Of a stretch of 64,000 nucleotides of DNA, positions 47,920 through 59,085 are shown piece after piece. Both the position numbers and the translations under genes were made by a program. The stretch spans positions 2,790,001 to 2,854,000 of the forward strand of contig JANTQA010000026.1 in the NCBI GenBank assembly GCA_027625915.1. The letters are read 5' to 3'. The notes below the pieces were generated by a model. It had not been told where the DNA came from, did no database searches, and saw only the letters and a program-made list of their open reading frames with translations. The DNA is from Anaeramoeba flamelloides (taxonomy: Eukaryota > Metamonada > Anaeramoebidae). Within the stretch, counting starts at the first letter, position 1, and the number at the start of each line of letters is the position of its first letter.

Positions 47920-50900
47920 CTATTTTTTATTTTCTTTTTCTTTTTTCCCCCCCCCCCCCCTTCCTTTTTTTAGATTTTTATTTTTCCTTTCATTTTTTGT
48001 ATTTTTTTTTTGTTTTTCTTTCTTTTTCTTTTTTGTTTTCATTTTCTCTTTTTCTCTCTTTAATTTTCTCTTCTTTTTTTCACTTCCACTTTCACTTCCA
48101 CTTTCACTTCCACTTTCACTTCCACTTTCACTTCCACTTTCACTTCCACTTTCACTTTCACTTTCACTATTAAATACATATGAATTAGATTTTTTGTTTT
48201 GATTTTTAGATTTTTTCCCCTCGTTACTTGTATTCTTTTTTTTTCTTCGAAACAATCTAGAAAATATTCCCCCTTTTTTAACATTTTTTTCTTTCTTTTT
48301 TAACTTTTTTATTTTAAATGTGGTTTTCTTATTTTTTTGATCTTTAATTTCCTTTTCCTTTTTTATTTTCTCTTTTTTTCTCTTTAATTTTCTCTTCTTT
48401 TTTTCACTTCCACTTCCACTTTCACTTTCATCACAACTTTCACCTTTCTTTCCACCCCCACTTACATTTTTATACCCATTACGGTTTGTATCTTTCTTCT
48501 TTTCACTTTCATTTTTTTCCGATCTATTTTTAATTTTCTTTTTTTTTGTCTTGCCCGTTTTCTTGATCTTTTTAATTTCTAATTCAATATCACTTTCACT
48601 TGTGATCTCACAACCAAAAGCCTTTTTTGATAACACAATATTTTTTTTAAATTTATTTTTTTCATATTGCTTTTTACTAATCATCCTAGTTTGCAACCCA
48701 TTTTTTCTTATTACGGTTTTGTTATTATTCAATTTTTGTTTTTTAATTATTTCAGGGGGTAAATTTGTAATATGTCTACTTAAAAATTGTAAAAATCTCT
48801 GAGAATATTTTTTAGGATCAACAGAAGAAATAGTTTCACTATTATATTTCCAAGATTTAAATATATGTTCGCCCTTTTTTTTTAAATTATAAGATTGTAA
48901 AATATCAATTATTCCAAAATAATAAACTTCGTCTAAGGGGAAATTATTTTCATCTGTTGCCCTAAATCCACCATTATCTCGTTGAAATATACATTCATCT
49001 CTTTCTCTTGGTGCATGGTTAGCACGTTTAACCAAGTCCATAGGAAGATCTAATTCTGGTCGATCTGTAATATTTGATAACATTTTTTTAATTCTTTGTT
49101 CCAATCTTTTCTCTTTCAATACCCATACTTCTTGATAATCTTCATTGTCTGAATTATACACCAAATTTGACCTATCGATCCCAGATAATACTACAGTCTC
49201 CGATCCACTATTATCTTCATTGTATTTATTAAGTTTCAAAATTGTTTTATAATTTAATGACTGCATACCCCGTTTTACTTTAACCTTTCGATAATTATCT
49301 GCATCAAAATTTTTATCCTTATATACACCAAAAAGTAAACTATAATCCATAATTTTACATCTTGACAAAAACGCAACATCACGTTGCAACTGCAGTAAAA
49401 AATATATTGATTTGTTTACACCTAATTTTATTTGCCTTGTGAAATTTAGATCTTTTAAAATTTTTTGTGCAGAATTATCACTCTTTGTTTTCGCCAATCT
49501 CCCAACCGTTGAACCCTTTAAATCATAGATTTCTGAGCATTGATAATCTGGGGCCCAAACATTACCCATAATAACAAAATGAATTTTTTTCCCTTTATAT
49601 GTCTTTATTCGATGCAACCCAAAAAATCTTGTTAAAATTGTATTTTTATTTTGTAAAACATGATTATAATAATATGGTAAAAGTGCCTTTAATTTCAAGG
49701 CCTCGTGCTTTGCTAAAGTCTTGATAACAAATCTTCCGTCATAAGAAAAATAAAACATTGACCCAGATTTACCTGGGGTTATCAATTCAGTCAAAATATA
49801 ATCTGCAGTTAAACTCACCATATAATCGCCTGGATCAATTCCAAACTTCTCTCGTAAATGCCGAAATACCATAGGGCAATAATCTTTGAATTTAAAATCA
49901 TAAATTTTATGAGCCGGTGTATTTTTGCTCCCAATCCTATGAATATAAAAGAATTAATAATTTTGTTATATTTTTATGTTTTGAAATTATTATTATTTTA
50001 TTTTATTTGAATTTGATTCAAAAAATTTTACATCTTGAACAAATCTATTTTGAAGTTATGAAAGAATGATAATAAATTGATAAATTTCAAACCGAGACAT
50101 TACACTTTTATTCAAAATAAAATTAATAATAAAAAAATCAAACAAAATAAAAATGAGTTATTGTTTTTTAATTCAGTGACTATATTTGTTACAATCTGTA
50201 TGACTGTATGGACATTTTTACGAGCTTAAAAAATCATTTAATAAAACCCAAACATTTCTAACAGGGTCTATATTAACATAAGTTTATATATCACCCCAAT
50301 TAAAATTAATACAAAATATTGTTGTGAATAGGAATTACAAAAAAAAAAAAAATATTTCGAGCTATTTATGATGTACTTTCTGGTTTTTTTTTTATAACAA
50401 TATAAATATTTAAAGTTGTTTTTAAAAAGGTGGAAATTCTACCATAAACAAAGTTTATGAGAATTAACTGATAAAAAAAACATAAAAATTCAAGATTTTT
50501 TTCAAAAAAATGATCTACTATCTAATTATCGTTTAAATTTTAATCAAATATACATTTTTTAAAGATTTTGAATAAAATAAACATTTAATATTCTGACAAA
50601 TTCAAGAAAAAAGTTTTTAATTCAATTCCCCCTTTATAAATCTAATAACTCTTCTTTAAAAATTATTCATTTAATATTTTGTTTTAAATAAACGGATAAT
50701 TCTATTTTCAAAAAATTTCATTTGAAAGAACATATTGAAAATCAATAAATTTTCAAATTTTTTTGGTATTTAAACCAAAATTGTTTTTTCTTCAAAGCGA
50801 GTTTAAAAAATTCTTAAAAAGAAATTAAATTAATATTCAATTTTTTTTTTTTTTGAATTTACCATTAGCATGGAGTTTCTTCAATCAAAATATAAAATAT

Positions 50901-53900
50901 GTTTATGTTTTTTATGATTACCTTTGCTGAACCACCTTAAAGATAAAAAATTAAAAAAAAAAAGAAAAAACATTTATTGTAAGAATTGGAAAAAAGCCAA
51001 TACTAATAGAATAGAATAATATATTAAATAAAACATGATCATGAAAAAAAATTTTCAAAAATAATAAACATTTGTAAAATTTTCACTTTTTGATAACTCC
51101 AATTAAAATAAACAATATTAGTTAATAAAAGATCTTGGATCAAAAATTATTTTTCAAAATATTGTATAATTTAAATTGAAAAATCCAATTTTCTAGGTTC
51201 TATTAAGATTTTTTTCAGATTTAATAGTAAAAAAAAAAAATTTAGGGAGTTAAGAAATTATTGTATTATCTTTCAAGAATTTTAAATCTGATGTCAAATC
51301 TTTCAAAGGGGGAAATCAATTATTTTGATTATTAAAAAATTATTTATTAATTTAAATTGGAAAAAAATATTTTTTGTAAATTTTTTTGTTTGTTTTTTTA
51401 TGAATTTTTGAAATAAATTGAAAATTGGATAAATTTTCAGTTTTTTCCAAAAAGTAAAAAAAAACTCTACGGCACTTGACGGGTACTTTCGTTTACTTTC
51501 CAAGAATATAACAGAATTGAGTAAAATCAAAGATTTTTCTCCATGCTTTTGACTTGTGGAAAAGCTAGACACACTCAATATTTATCATCAGTTATTATAT
51601 ATATATATGTATGAGTTTTTAGATGATAAGAGTGTTTTCAAAACTATGAGTTATTATCTATTTAAATAAATACACTAAAGTTGAATTTAACTAAAATTCA
51701 TTTATTTCATTTATTTGGAATTTTTGACGCGAAAAAAAAACTTTTTTTTTCTTGACTAGAGACTTATAAAAATTGATACACTTTTAATAATAATAAATAC
51801 AATAGCTTCAATATCCAAAGTTCTGGAATGTTGATTATATTGTAAATAAAAATTTCTTTTAATATGGATAAATTGTTAATTGAATTATTTGTTTTATATA
51901 ACTTGGAAATTTCAATTTGGTTATTTCGTACTAATGAAACAGATGGTTTTCTCATCTAATTTCCAATTCTTTTATCCATGACAACCAATTTATCAAAATA
52001 TATCAATAACCATATAAAAAAAGGGAAAATAGATAAATATACTTCAAAGAAAACTAATGTAGATTTAGTACTTAAATTTGAATCAAAAAAAAAAAAAAAG
52101 ATAGAGAAGTGAAACAATGTTCATATTTATAATTCAAATACAGTTAAGGTTTACGATTTTTGAAATGAACCAAAAGATTATCTTATATTCAGTGTAATTC
52201 CATCGTATTTTGGTACTTATCTGATCGATCTTGAGGTTGCAATTAATTTTAATATTGATTCAAAAAGGTAATTTTTTTTTAAAATTTGTTTTTTTTTTTT
52301 TTCCACTAATCTGAATTGAGGAGTGTAAGACCAATAGATGGGAAGATGTATAATAAAAAAAAAATTGATTTTTGGGTTTTCAATTGAAATATTTATTTCC
52401 CTTTGACTAAATTTCTTAAAAAAAAAAAAAACATTAAAAAAGCTCCAAATAAAACCAAACTAAATAAAAGATCCCCCTTCCCCCCTTTTAGGAATTGTAA
52501 ACATTAAAAGTATCGACCAAACTTCGTATAAGAAGGGATCAATTAGTTTGGGCAACATTTTTTTAAAACGTTTGGTCCTCGCTTTATTAAAACAGTCGCT
52601 TTTGAAAATAATGAGATATTATCAAAATATTGTTTGATTTTATTTAAGAGAATTGAAATAAAATTCCTTTTTTTTTGAAAAGAAAAAATAATTAAAAAGT
52701 AATTTTAAACTTAAAAGAGGGCTGGATAAAATTTTCATCTGATAACAGATTTCAAGTCGTTAACCCATGTATACAATAATAGGAGTTTGTAAAAAATAAA
52801 TAACTTTTAATGAATAATTAAGCTCTAGGTTTTTACAAAAGAAAATTGAGCTTTTTGTTATAATTTCTATAAATTGGTAGTCTAGCAGAAAAAGTCAGGG
52901 GCAAATATTCACACACAATACAATCAGTTTCAAATTTAAGGTACAAACTTTCAACGAAATTTAAGGTACAAAAAAATCTCAAATTAAGGTACAAAATTTG
53001 GAATTTTTTTTTTTTCAAATTATTATACTAGAATTTGAATTTTTTGCCTTAATTTGGAATTTTTTTGTGCCTTAATTTCCGTTGAAGTTTGTGCCTTAGT
53101 TTGGAACTGAATGTAACAAATTAACACATTTTGATATGTGGTATTTGTTTGGCACAACTGTTATTCAAAATTCAAATTGAAGATATGGCATGTACACTTT
53201 TTAGTGTAAACTTAAATTAACCAAAAAAGGTAAAAAAAAAAACAGTTTTTTTTTAAGTTACAATTCTTCAATATCAGGTAAATAAAGATTTTTCATTCTG
53301 GAAAAAAATGGTCAACTCCATTTTAGTTGGGAAATAATAGCGAAAAGGAAAATTTTTGAATTATAGTAGGAAAAAAAAATACCGGACATGAAAAAAATCC
53401 CGGACAAGATTTTTAATTGTGGGTATTAGTAAAATTTTTGTCTAATTTCAATGAAATCCTTATTATAAATAACCAATTTTTTTATGAGATTAGTAATAAA
53501 CCTACCTAAAGTCCACCAAAGTAAGGTGTCTCTAGAATACTCGAGTAATTGCTTGATAGCCTAATGTTGATCAACTTTTTTTGAAAAACAATCCAGTTTT
53601 ATTGAGGTTTACTAGAGTTTGGAAAATGATAATTTTTCTTCTTGTTTTTTGATTGATTGAATGGTGTTTTGAACAAGTGTGATTTCATCAATCATCATTC
53701 TAATAAGTGGGGGAGTTATAATTGAAAAAGTTCGATTCTTAAAAAAAGGAATTTGATTGTAAATAGCTGAAATTACACAATAATTTTACTAATATTCACA
53801 ATTAAAAATCTTATCCGGGATTTTTTTCATGTACGGTATTTTTTTCACTACTCTATTTTTTACTTATTTTACACCGATCAATGTAGACTTATGAAACTAA

Positions 53901-55782
53901 AATTCCACAAACTTGATTAATACATATTGCTGAAATCTTAAAGCCAATTTTAAATGAATCAAGAAATCGTATAGCATCAAAAAAATCAAAAAAATTCACT
54001 TTTACTAAATGTTTACAATTAAATCTCAAATTAGGGAAAAATGTTGCTGTTTAAAAAATCTGGTTTTATGTGTTGTTTTGAAGTCTATTTTGATTTTAAC
54101 AATCAACCTATTTTTTTGGACTTGGTTTTTGTTGTAAAATGAACAAAAAAAGAAATTAAAAAATATTTGAAAATGAAAAACATTTATTCCGATTTTACAA
54201 TGAAAACTGTTTTGAAAATTTTTAACAGAATGGTTATTCTCGATTTTTGTTTGAATATCAAAAAACTATTGTTGTTTCTGATATCCAATCTTTTTTGGTG
54301 TCATATTGGTATTTGTTGTGTGCCTAATTTTGCTTTTTTTGTACCTTATATGTGATGTTATAATAAGTATTAAAAAATACAATGGATGTAGGTTATCTTT
54401 AATAATGAATTTCCTTGATGAGATCTTTCTTTTTTATTTTTTTTTTGAATTGTTAAACAATTAGGTGAAATAAATTTTTTGTTTGGAGAATTTAATTTTT
54501 TGATCATTTCCACTGCAAACTCACAAAATCAAGTTATTTTTAGAAATCCTGCCAAATGTGTTTAGAGATAGGTTTTATAATAAAGCAAAAAAACTTTAAA
54601 AGATCTTTTATCAGTTTATAATTAAAAAATTTTTTTGATCACATTTTCGTAAAATAACATTACCAAGATGAAAAATCAAATGGTAATTCAAATACAATTC
54701 ACTTTTAGTTAAGAAAAAGGGTTTCTGAAAAAAAGATTAAATTCTAAAAACACAGCAAATATTAGGTAAACAATACCTTGAAAAACAAAACAAATAATTT
54801 CATAATAAAAAAGAATTCAAACTGGTGAAAGGAGAAAATCAAAATTGGAATGAATTGTGTACTTAGGAATTGCCAATTTAAGCTCCTTTTTGAAATCTAC
54901 ACTAGTCAACTGTTTCTTTTCTTGAGTAGCAGAAATTTTGCCAACAACTATTCTGATCCCCAACAGCATACCATAAACTAAAGTGTAAGATTTGTCACCA
55001 AATTTTACTGGTTTGCCAAGGGCTGCGGTTGAAACTCTTGGTTTTCGAAGACTAAATTTCCTTCTTTTTCGGCCTTTGCATGGCATTATTAAACCTTCTA
55101 AAGCCTTTTGTCTTCCAAACCTTAATTCTTTTAATTTTTCTGGGTTTATTTCTTCAGAATGTTTTTTTTTTTTAACATTCTGATCAGTAATTGATGATGA
55201 AGAATTTTCAGAATCTGAATTCAGTTCAGTATCTGTGTATTCTCCTGTGTCTTCTTTGTTTAATAGGCTTGGTTCTGAAGAGTAATCTGAATCTATTGAA
55301 GAGGTAATTGATTCTGAGTTGTATGTTTTTTTGTTTTTGATGGAGGAGTATTTAGTTTGTGACTTTTTTTTTCGGGTGTTCGATTTTTTAAAATCTTCAA
55401 GTGGATCAAATAATTGGTTTAATTTTCTTTCCTTTTTTGGGTACTTACTCAACTTTTTCCCGTTTTTCTTGTTTTGTTTCTTGTTCTTTTGCTTTTCTTT
55501 CAAATTTTTGATTTCTATTTTATTTTTCTTTTCTTGGGACTTTTTTTTTTCTCCGACAGTTTTGTTTTCTTTTCCCTTTAAATTAGGGAGGATTTTTGAC
55601 TCAAGAGTACTGAGATTTTTACCATTCAAATTATCACTTGAAGAATCTGAATTTGAAGATTGAATTTGAAATTCAGATGAGGAAGAATGAATTGGAAGGG
55701 CTTTGCTCTTTTTTTTTTTCTTCTTCTCTGTTTGTTTGAGTTTTTGGTTTCTGTTTAAAAGAGAATTGGTTTTTGTTGACAT
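47920..55782 (-). CDS. Phosphatidylinositol phosphate kinase (PIPK), type-I-like specificity loop
   Basis: Two exons, 54863-55782 and 47920-49936, total 2937 nt or 978 aa. The donor AA|GTACAC and acceptor CATAG|G meet in phase and fuse the two halves of the conserved dimerisation region. PIPKs make PI(4,5)P2 on membranes. N-terminus (1-255): Lys/Ser-rich and disordered. YTLVYGMLLGIRIVVGK (266-282; human YDLMLNLQLGIRHSVGK) opens the fold. Then come GSKNTPAH, FKFKDYCPMVFRHLREKFG, the glycine loop GKSGSMFYF (362-370), FVIKT (Lys379), YDLKGST (444-450), IMDYSLL (502-508) and IIDILQSY (649-656). The activation loop has KKKGEH (659-664); Glu663 aligns with the type-I Glu that selects PI4P, while the FKFKDYCPMVFR stretch looks type II. 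From about 710 the tail is Lys/Glu/Ser-rich with GSES repeats. Stop is TAG, with TAA three codons later. The 4926-nt intron is full of repeats. Confidence 0.9.
48080..48169. repeat. Coding minisatellite, 12-bp unit (ESGS repeats)
   Basis: About seven copies of a CACTTCCACTTT unit, read in the PIPK frame as Glu-Ser-Gly-Ser repeats in the acidic part of the tail. Another frame gives a Val-Lys/Glu ladder on the same strand, which is an artefact. Unit number is likely to vary between strains. Confidence 0.9.
51050..51900 (+). repeat. Dispersed repeat R4, copy 2 (in PIPK intron)
   Basis: The left part matches 18770-18970 and the right part 20180-20380, and a decayed CCAGAATT hairpin (51495-51575) lies between, as in the first copy. 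Here one hairpin replaces the tandem array, showing that the array expanded inside this repeat at 19 kb. Confidence 0.6.
52370..52480 (+). repeat. Dispersed repeat R7, copy 2 (in PIPK intron)
   Basis: Matches 3310-3480. Weaker similarity extends over 52150-52580. Confidence 0.45.
52919..53115. mobile_element. MITE-like element, family A, copy 1
   Basis: 197 bp including flanking TA, a nearly full palindrome. It opens CAATCAGTTTCAAATTTAAG and its reverse complement opens CATTCAGTTCCAAACTAAGG, with further pairing through GGTACAAA and CTTTCAACG. TA duplication fits Tc1/mariner-type MITEs. Two more copies lie at 56742 and 58756. It sits in the PIPK intron. Confidence 0.75.
53361..53855. mobile_element. 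MITE-like element with 75-bp inverted ends, family F
   Basis: The left arm (53361-53440) contains ATACCGGACATGAAAAAAAT then CCCGGACAAGATTTTTAATT. The right arm (53775-53855) is its inverse, with ATACCGTACATGAAAAAAAT and CCCGGATAAGATTTTTAATT. Only a few mismatches occur over about 75 bp, so it looks younger than other repeats here. The interior (about 335 bp) has no long frame. The ends start after TA-like sequence. No second copy in this window. Confidence 0.75.
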
Positions 55783-56407
55783 TAAATGTTACAAAATACA
55801 AGTTTTTGATGAAAAAAATGAAGTATTTTTACATTTATCAAAATGAAAAAATATAAATTCAATTATCCAAATATAAATTCTTATACAATAATTTTAGCCA
55901 AATAGATAATTGAGAAACTTTTATGTGAAATCAAACAAGTTTTAAAATTTAATAGGTAACATTATTAAAAATGATCAAAATCACCAGAATTTTAAAAAGT
56001 TAATTAGAATCCAAATGAAGATTGAAGGCTATTAAGAAATATAGTATCTAACTTAGAATTTAATGATTTCAATTCCATCAAGATCCTGTAAAAAATCTTA
56101 AAAATCAAATTCTTAGATTTGATTGTAAAAAGTGGGAAAAAATGAGTAAAAAGTTCATTTTTTGGACAATACAGATTAGGCAAATTATGAGTTTCAGAGA
56201 TAACCCTTATTATTTAATGTGTGTTATTTTCAATTACTTGATAAAAATTCAATTTAATCAAACTACAACCAATTACAAAAACTCTATAGTCTAATAAATG
56301 TAATTTCCATCTTTTTTCAATTTCCAATTTGAGATCTCATTAGCTATTTGACAATTTCAAATTCGATAAAAAAAAAAAAAGTGAAAAATTGGAAAATATT
56401 ACAATAC

Positions 56408-56443
56408 ACACACAGACACACACACACATATATATATATATAT
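56408..56443. repeat. CA then TA microsatellite
   Basis: A run of CA units (with one GA) passes directly into a run of TA units. Confidence 0.9.
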
Positions 56444-56741
56444 TAGTGTTATCTCTAAAGTTTCTGAATTGGATTGTTAAAATTTTGTTTAAAAATATTT
56501 TGGTTGCTAGGTGGAGATTTTAATTTTTTTTCAAAGGAATATTTTTAGATATATAGAATTTTATATTTTTATTATTAGTTTTGGATAGTGACACGCCATA
56601 TGTCGAGTTAATATATTTTTTATGGGCTTTTTCAATATTTTTTTCATTTTTATGAATATTTTATAAAAATAAATAAAATTGAAACATGAGTTTGAATATT
56701 TTGAAGTTTTCTTCAAAAAATAAATGTAAAACATTTATTAT

Positions 56742-56941
56742 TAAAGTCAGTTCCACTTTTAAGATACAAACCTTCTATCATTTAAGACACAAAAAAAATT
56801 TTAAATTAAAGCACATTTTTTGGAATTTTTTTTGTATACAGATTATTTTACTAGGATTTGAACTTTGTGCCTTATTTTGAAAATTTTTTTGTACCTTAAC
56901 TTTTGTTAAAGGTTTGTATCCTAAAACTGGAACTGACTGTA
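56742..56941. mobile_element. MITE-like element, family A, copy 2
   Basis: 200 bp with TA at both edges. The left end is AAGTCAGTTCCACTTTTAAG, and the right end in reverse complement is CAGTCAGTTCCAGTTTTAGG. GATACAAACC follows on both arms. The element is a near-complete palindrome with a short A/T-rich loop. Confidence 0.75.
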
Positions 56942-58755
56942 AAGGGATTTTTTTTTTAATTATTGAACTTCAAATTATTTTAAAAGTAAATATTTAAAGT
57001 ATTAGATTAAATAAATAAAATCTTCAAATTTTTGATCTAAAAGTCGAGAAGAAACAATAATTTAATTATTTAAGGAAGTAAGTACATTTTATCATTTTGA
57101 AAAATTTTAATTGTGTGTACATAACTGAAAAATATTTTTTGAGTGCCTCCAGATATTGAAACTTTGGAAATAAAACACCATTCACTGGTCTATTAGTGAA
57201 AAGAACCAAACAAATTCAGAGTTGAATCTTTCGATTTTTCAATTTTTTGAACATTTTTTTTGATTTAATTTTTGGATTTTATTAAATTTGGTTTTGGATC
57301 TAGAGATGTGTTTATACGAACAATTGAAATTAATCAAACAGTAAATCAAAAAAATATACCTGAAAAAGTGTGTCTTTGAAACAAAAATATTTTCTTTTAG
57401 AAGATCAAACGCAAAAGATCACCTTTCCAAATAAATTTGTTGAAATCAAAAATGAAAAAAAAAAAAATCGATAAAAGACTATTTTGGAAGATTGATTTTC
57501 TTTATTATTTTAGTTTGTTTGAATACAAACTATTTTTAACCTTGAATTTTTCGTCCCATTACTATTTATTATTATTTTAAAAAACCTTTTGTGACAAATT
57601 TGCTTTCAAAATTCTTTTTTCAAATATTTTTATCAAACAAAGCCAAAACAAAGAATACTATTTCAAAAATTAAAATAGAGGAGTCGAATTCGAGGAATCA
57701 AAAAACAGTTACAAAAGATTCAACTCAAAATAATTTGAAAATTCAAGAAAAAATTTCAATCAGATTCAGAAATATTTTGAGTTCTCATTTTAATGGAAAA
57801 TAAATAATTCTAAAATCAAACAAATACATCCAATAAACCCAATATTCTCAAGAAGAATTTAAAAAATATGTTACTTTCTGAACCAAAACTAGAATTAGAT
57901 GAATTAAATTAAAATAAGATTTTTAAATTCATTTTGGAAATTCTTTCGAAATAAACTGTAATTTTTTTTTCAAAAATTTTCCAAACAAAAAAATTTCCAA
58001 GTAGAATTACAAACAAAAATAAATAAAGAATAAGTAATGGTATCAAATTTTATAGATAATATCAAGTAATAAATGATTTTTATTTATTTTTTTTCAAGTA
58101 CAATTTTTTCATTTTTTTGATTTTCGTTTTTTATTGGTATGAAAATATCTTATAATAGGATATATTCCACTCTAGTATTTATTAAAATATCAATGTATTT
58201 GGCTAAAGAAATGATTTGATGAATTCAGTTTCAGATAAATGATGTCACTCAAAAAATGAAAAATATATTTATCCCTTAATTTAAATGTTAATTATTTTGA
58301 GAATAATATGCTTTCTTTTGGAAAAGATATTTTTTTAGGAAAAAAGGCAATTCTGCTGATAATGTAAATTGAAATAACCAATTTTGTCAAAAAATAAAGA
58401 TATTTTTTTTAACATAATATATTTTTTAACTTTTTGGAATTTTTAAGAATTCTGAAAAGATTATTCTAATCTAGTTCTTTGGTTAAGCTGTCCTTTTATA
58501 AGTTGATTAATTTTAGTTTAAAAAAACTATCCACCTTATTTTATTTAATTTTAATAGTAAAAATCACAGATGATGTACATTAAGAATTAGAGCTCAACAA
58601 ACAATGATTTTTTTTATTTAGATTGGCAAATTTATCTTTCCTTTCCATCAACCCAAATAATTAAATAAGGTAAATTCCATATCTCAATTCATAGTAACAT
58701 CATATTGAAAGGAAAATGATATACTTTATATACTATCAATCCTGCCTGATAAATG

Positions 58756-58956
58756 TATCCAGCTAGTTCCACTTTTTAGACACAAACCTTTCATAATTTA
58801 AGGCACAAAAAAAATCACAAATTAAAGCACATTTTTTGTAATTTTTTTTTTATACAAATTATTTTCCTAGGATTTGAATTTTGTACATAAATTTGTTAAT
58901 TAGTTTGTATCTTAAATTTCTTGAATGTTTGTGTCTTAAAAATGGAATTGACTGTA
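58756..58956. mobile_element. MITE-like element, family A, copy 3
   Basis: About 200 bp. The left end contains CTAGTTCCACTTTTTAGACA, and the right end in reverse complement is CAGTCAATTCCATTTTTAAG then ACACAAACATT. The interior aligns with copy 2 through AAATTAAAGCACATTTTTTG. Confidence 0.72.
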
Positions 58957-59045
58957 ATTAAATGAATGTTCAAAGAAATTAAATATTCTCAATTTTCTTA
59001 ATGATTATTTGTCTTTTCGAAGATTTCTTTTTTTTTTCCACATGA

Positions 59046-59085
<40 letters not shown>

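Noticed and set aside
48060-48284. Val-Lys/Glu repeat protein in another frame, and a Phe/His-rich frame on +
   Set aside because: Both are alternative readings of the PIPK coding minisatellite.
50922-50935. Possible 14-nt micro-exon of the PIPK gene (between TTTAAG and GTAATC)
   Set aside because: Including it puts the junction with exon 2 out of phase, whereas direct splicing of 54863 to 49936 is in phase and gives the expected PIPK spacing.
53727-53745. GTTCGATT motif as a tRNA T-loop
   Set aside because: No acceptor, D or anticodon stems can be formed around it.
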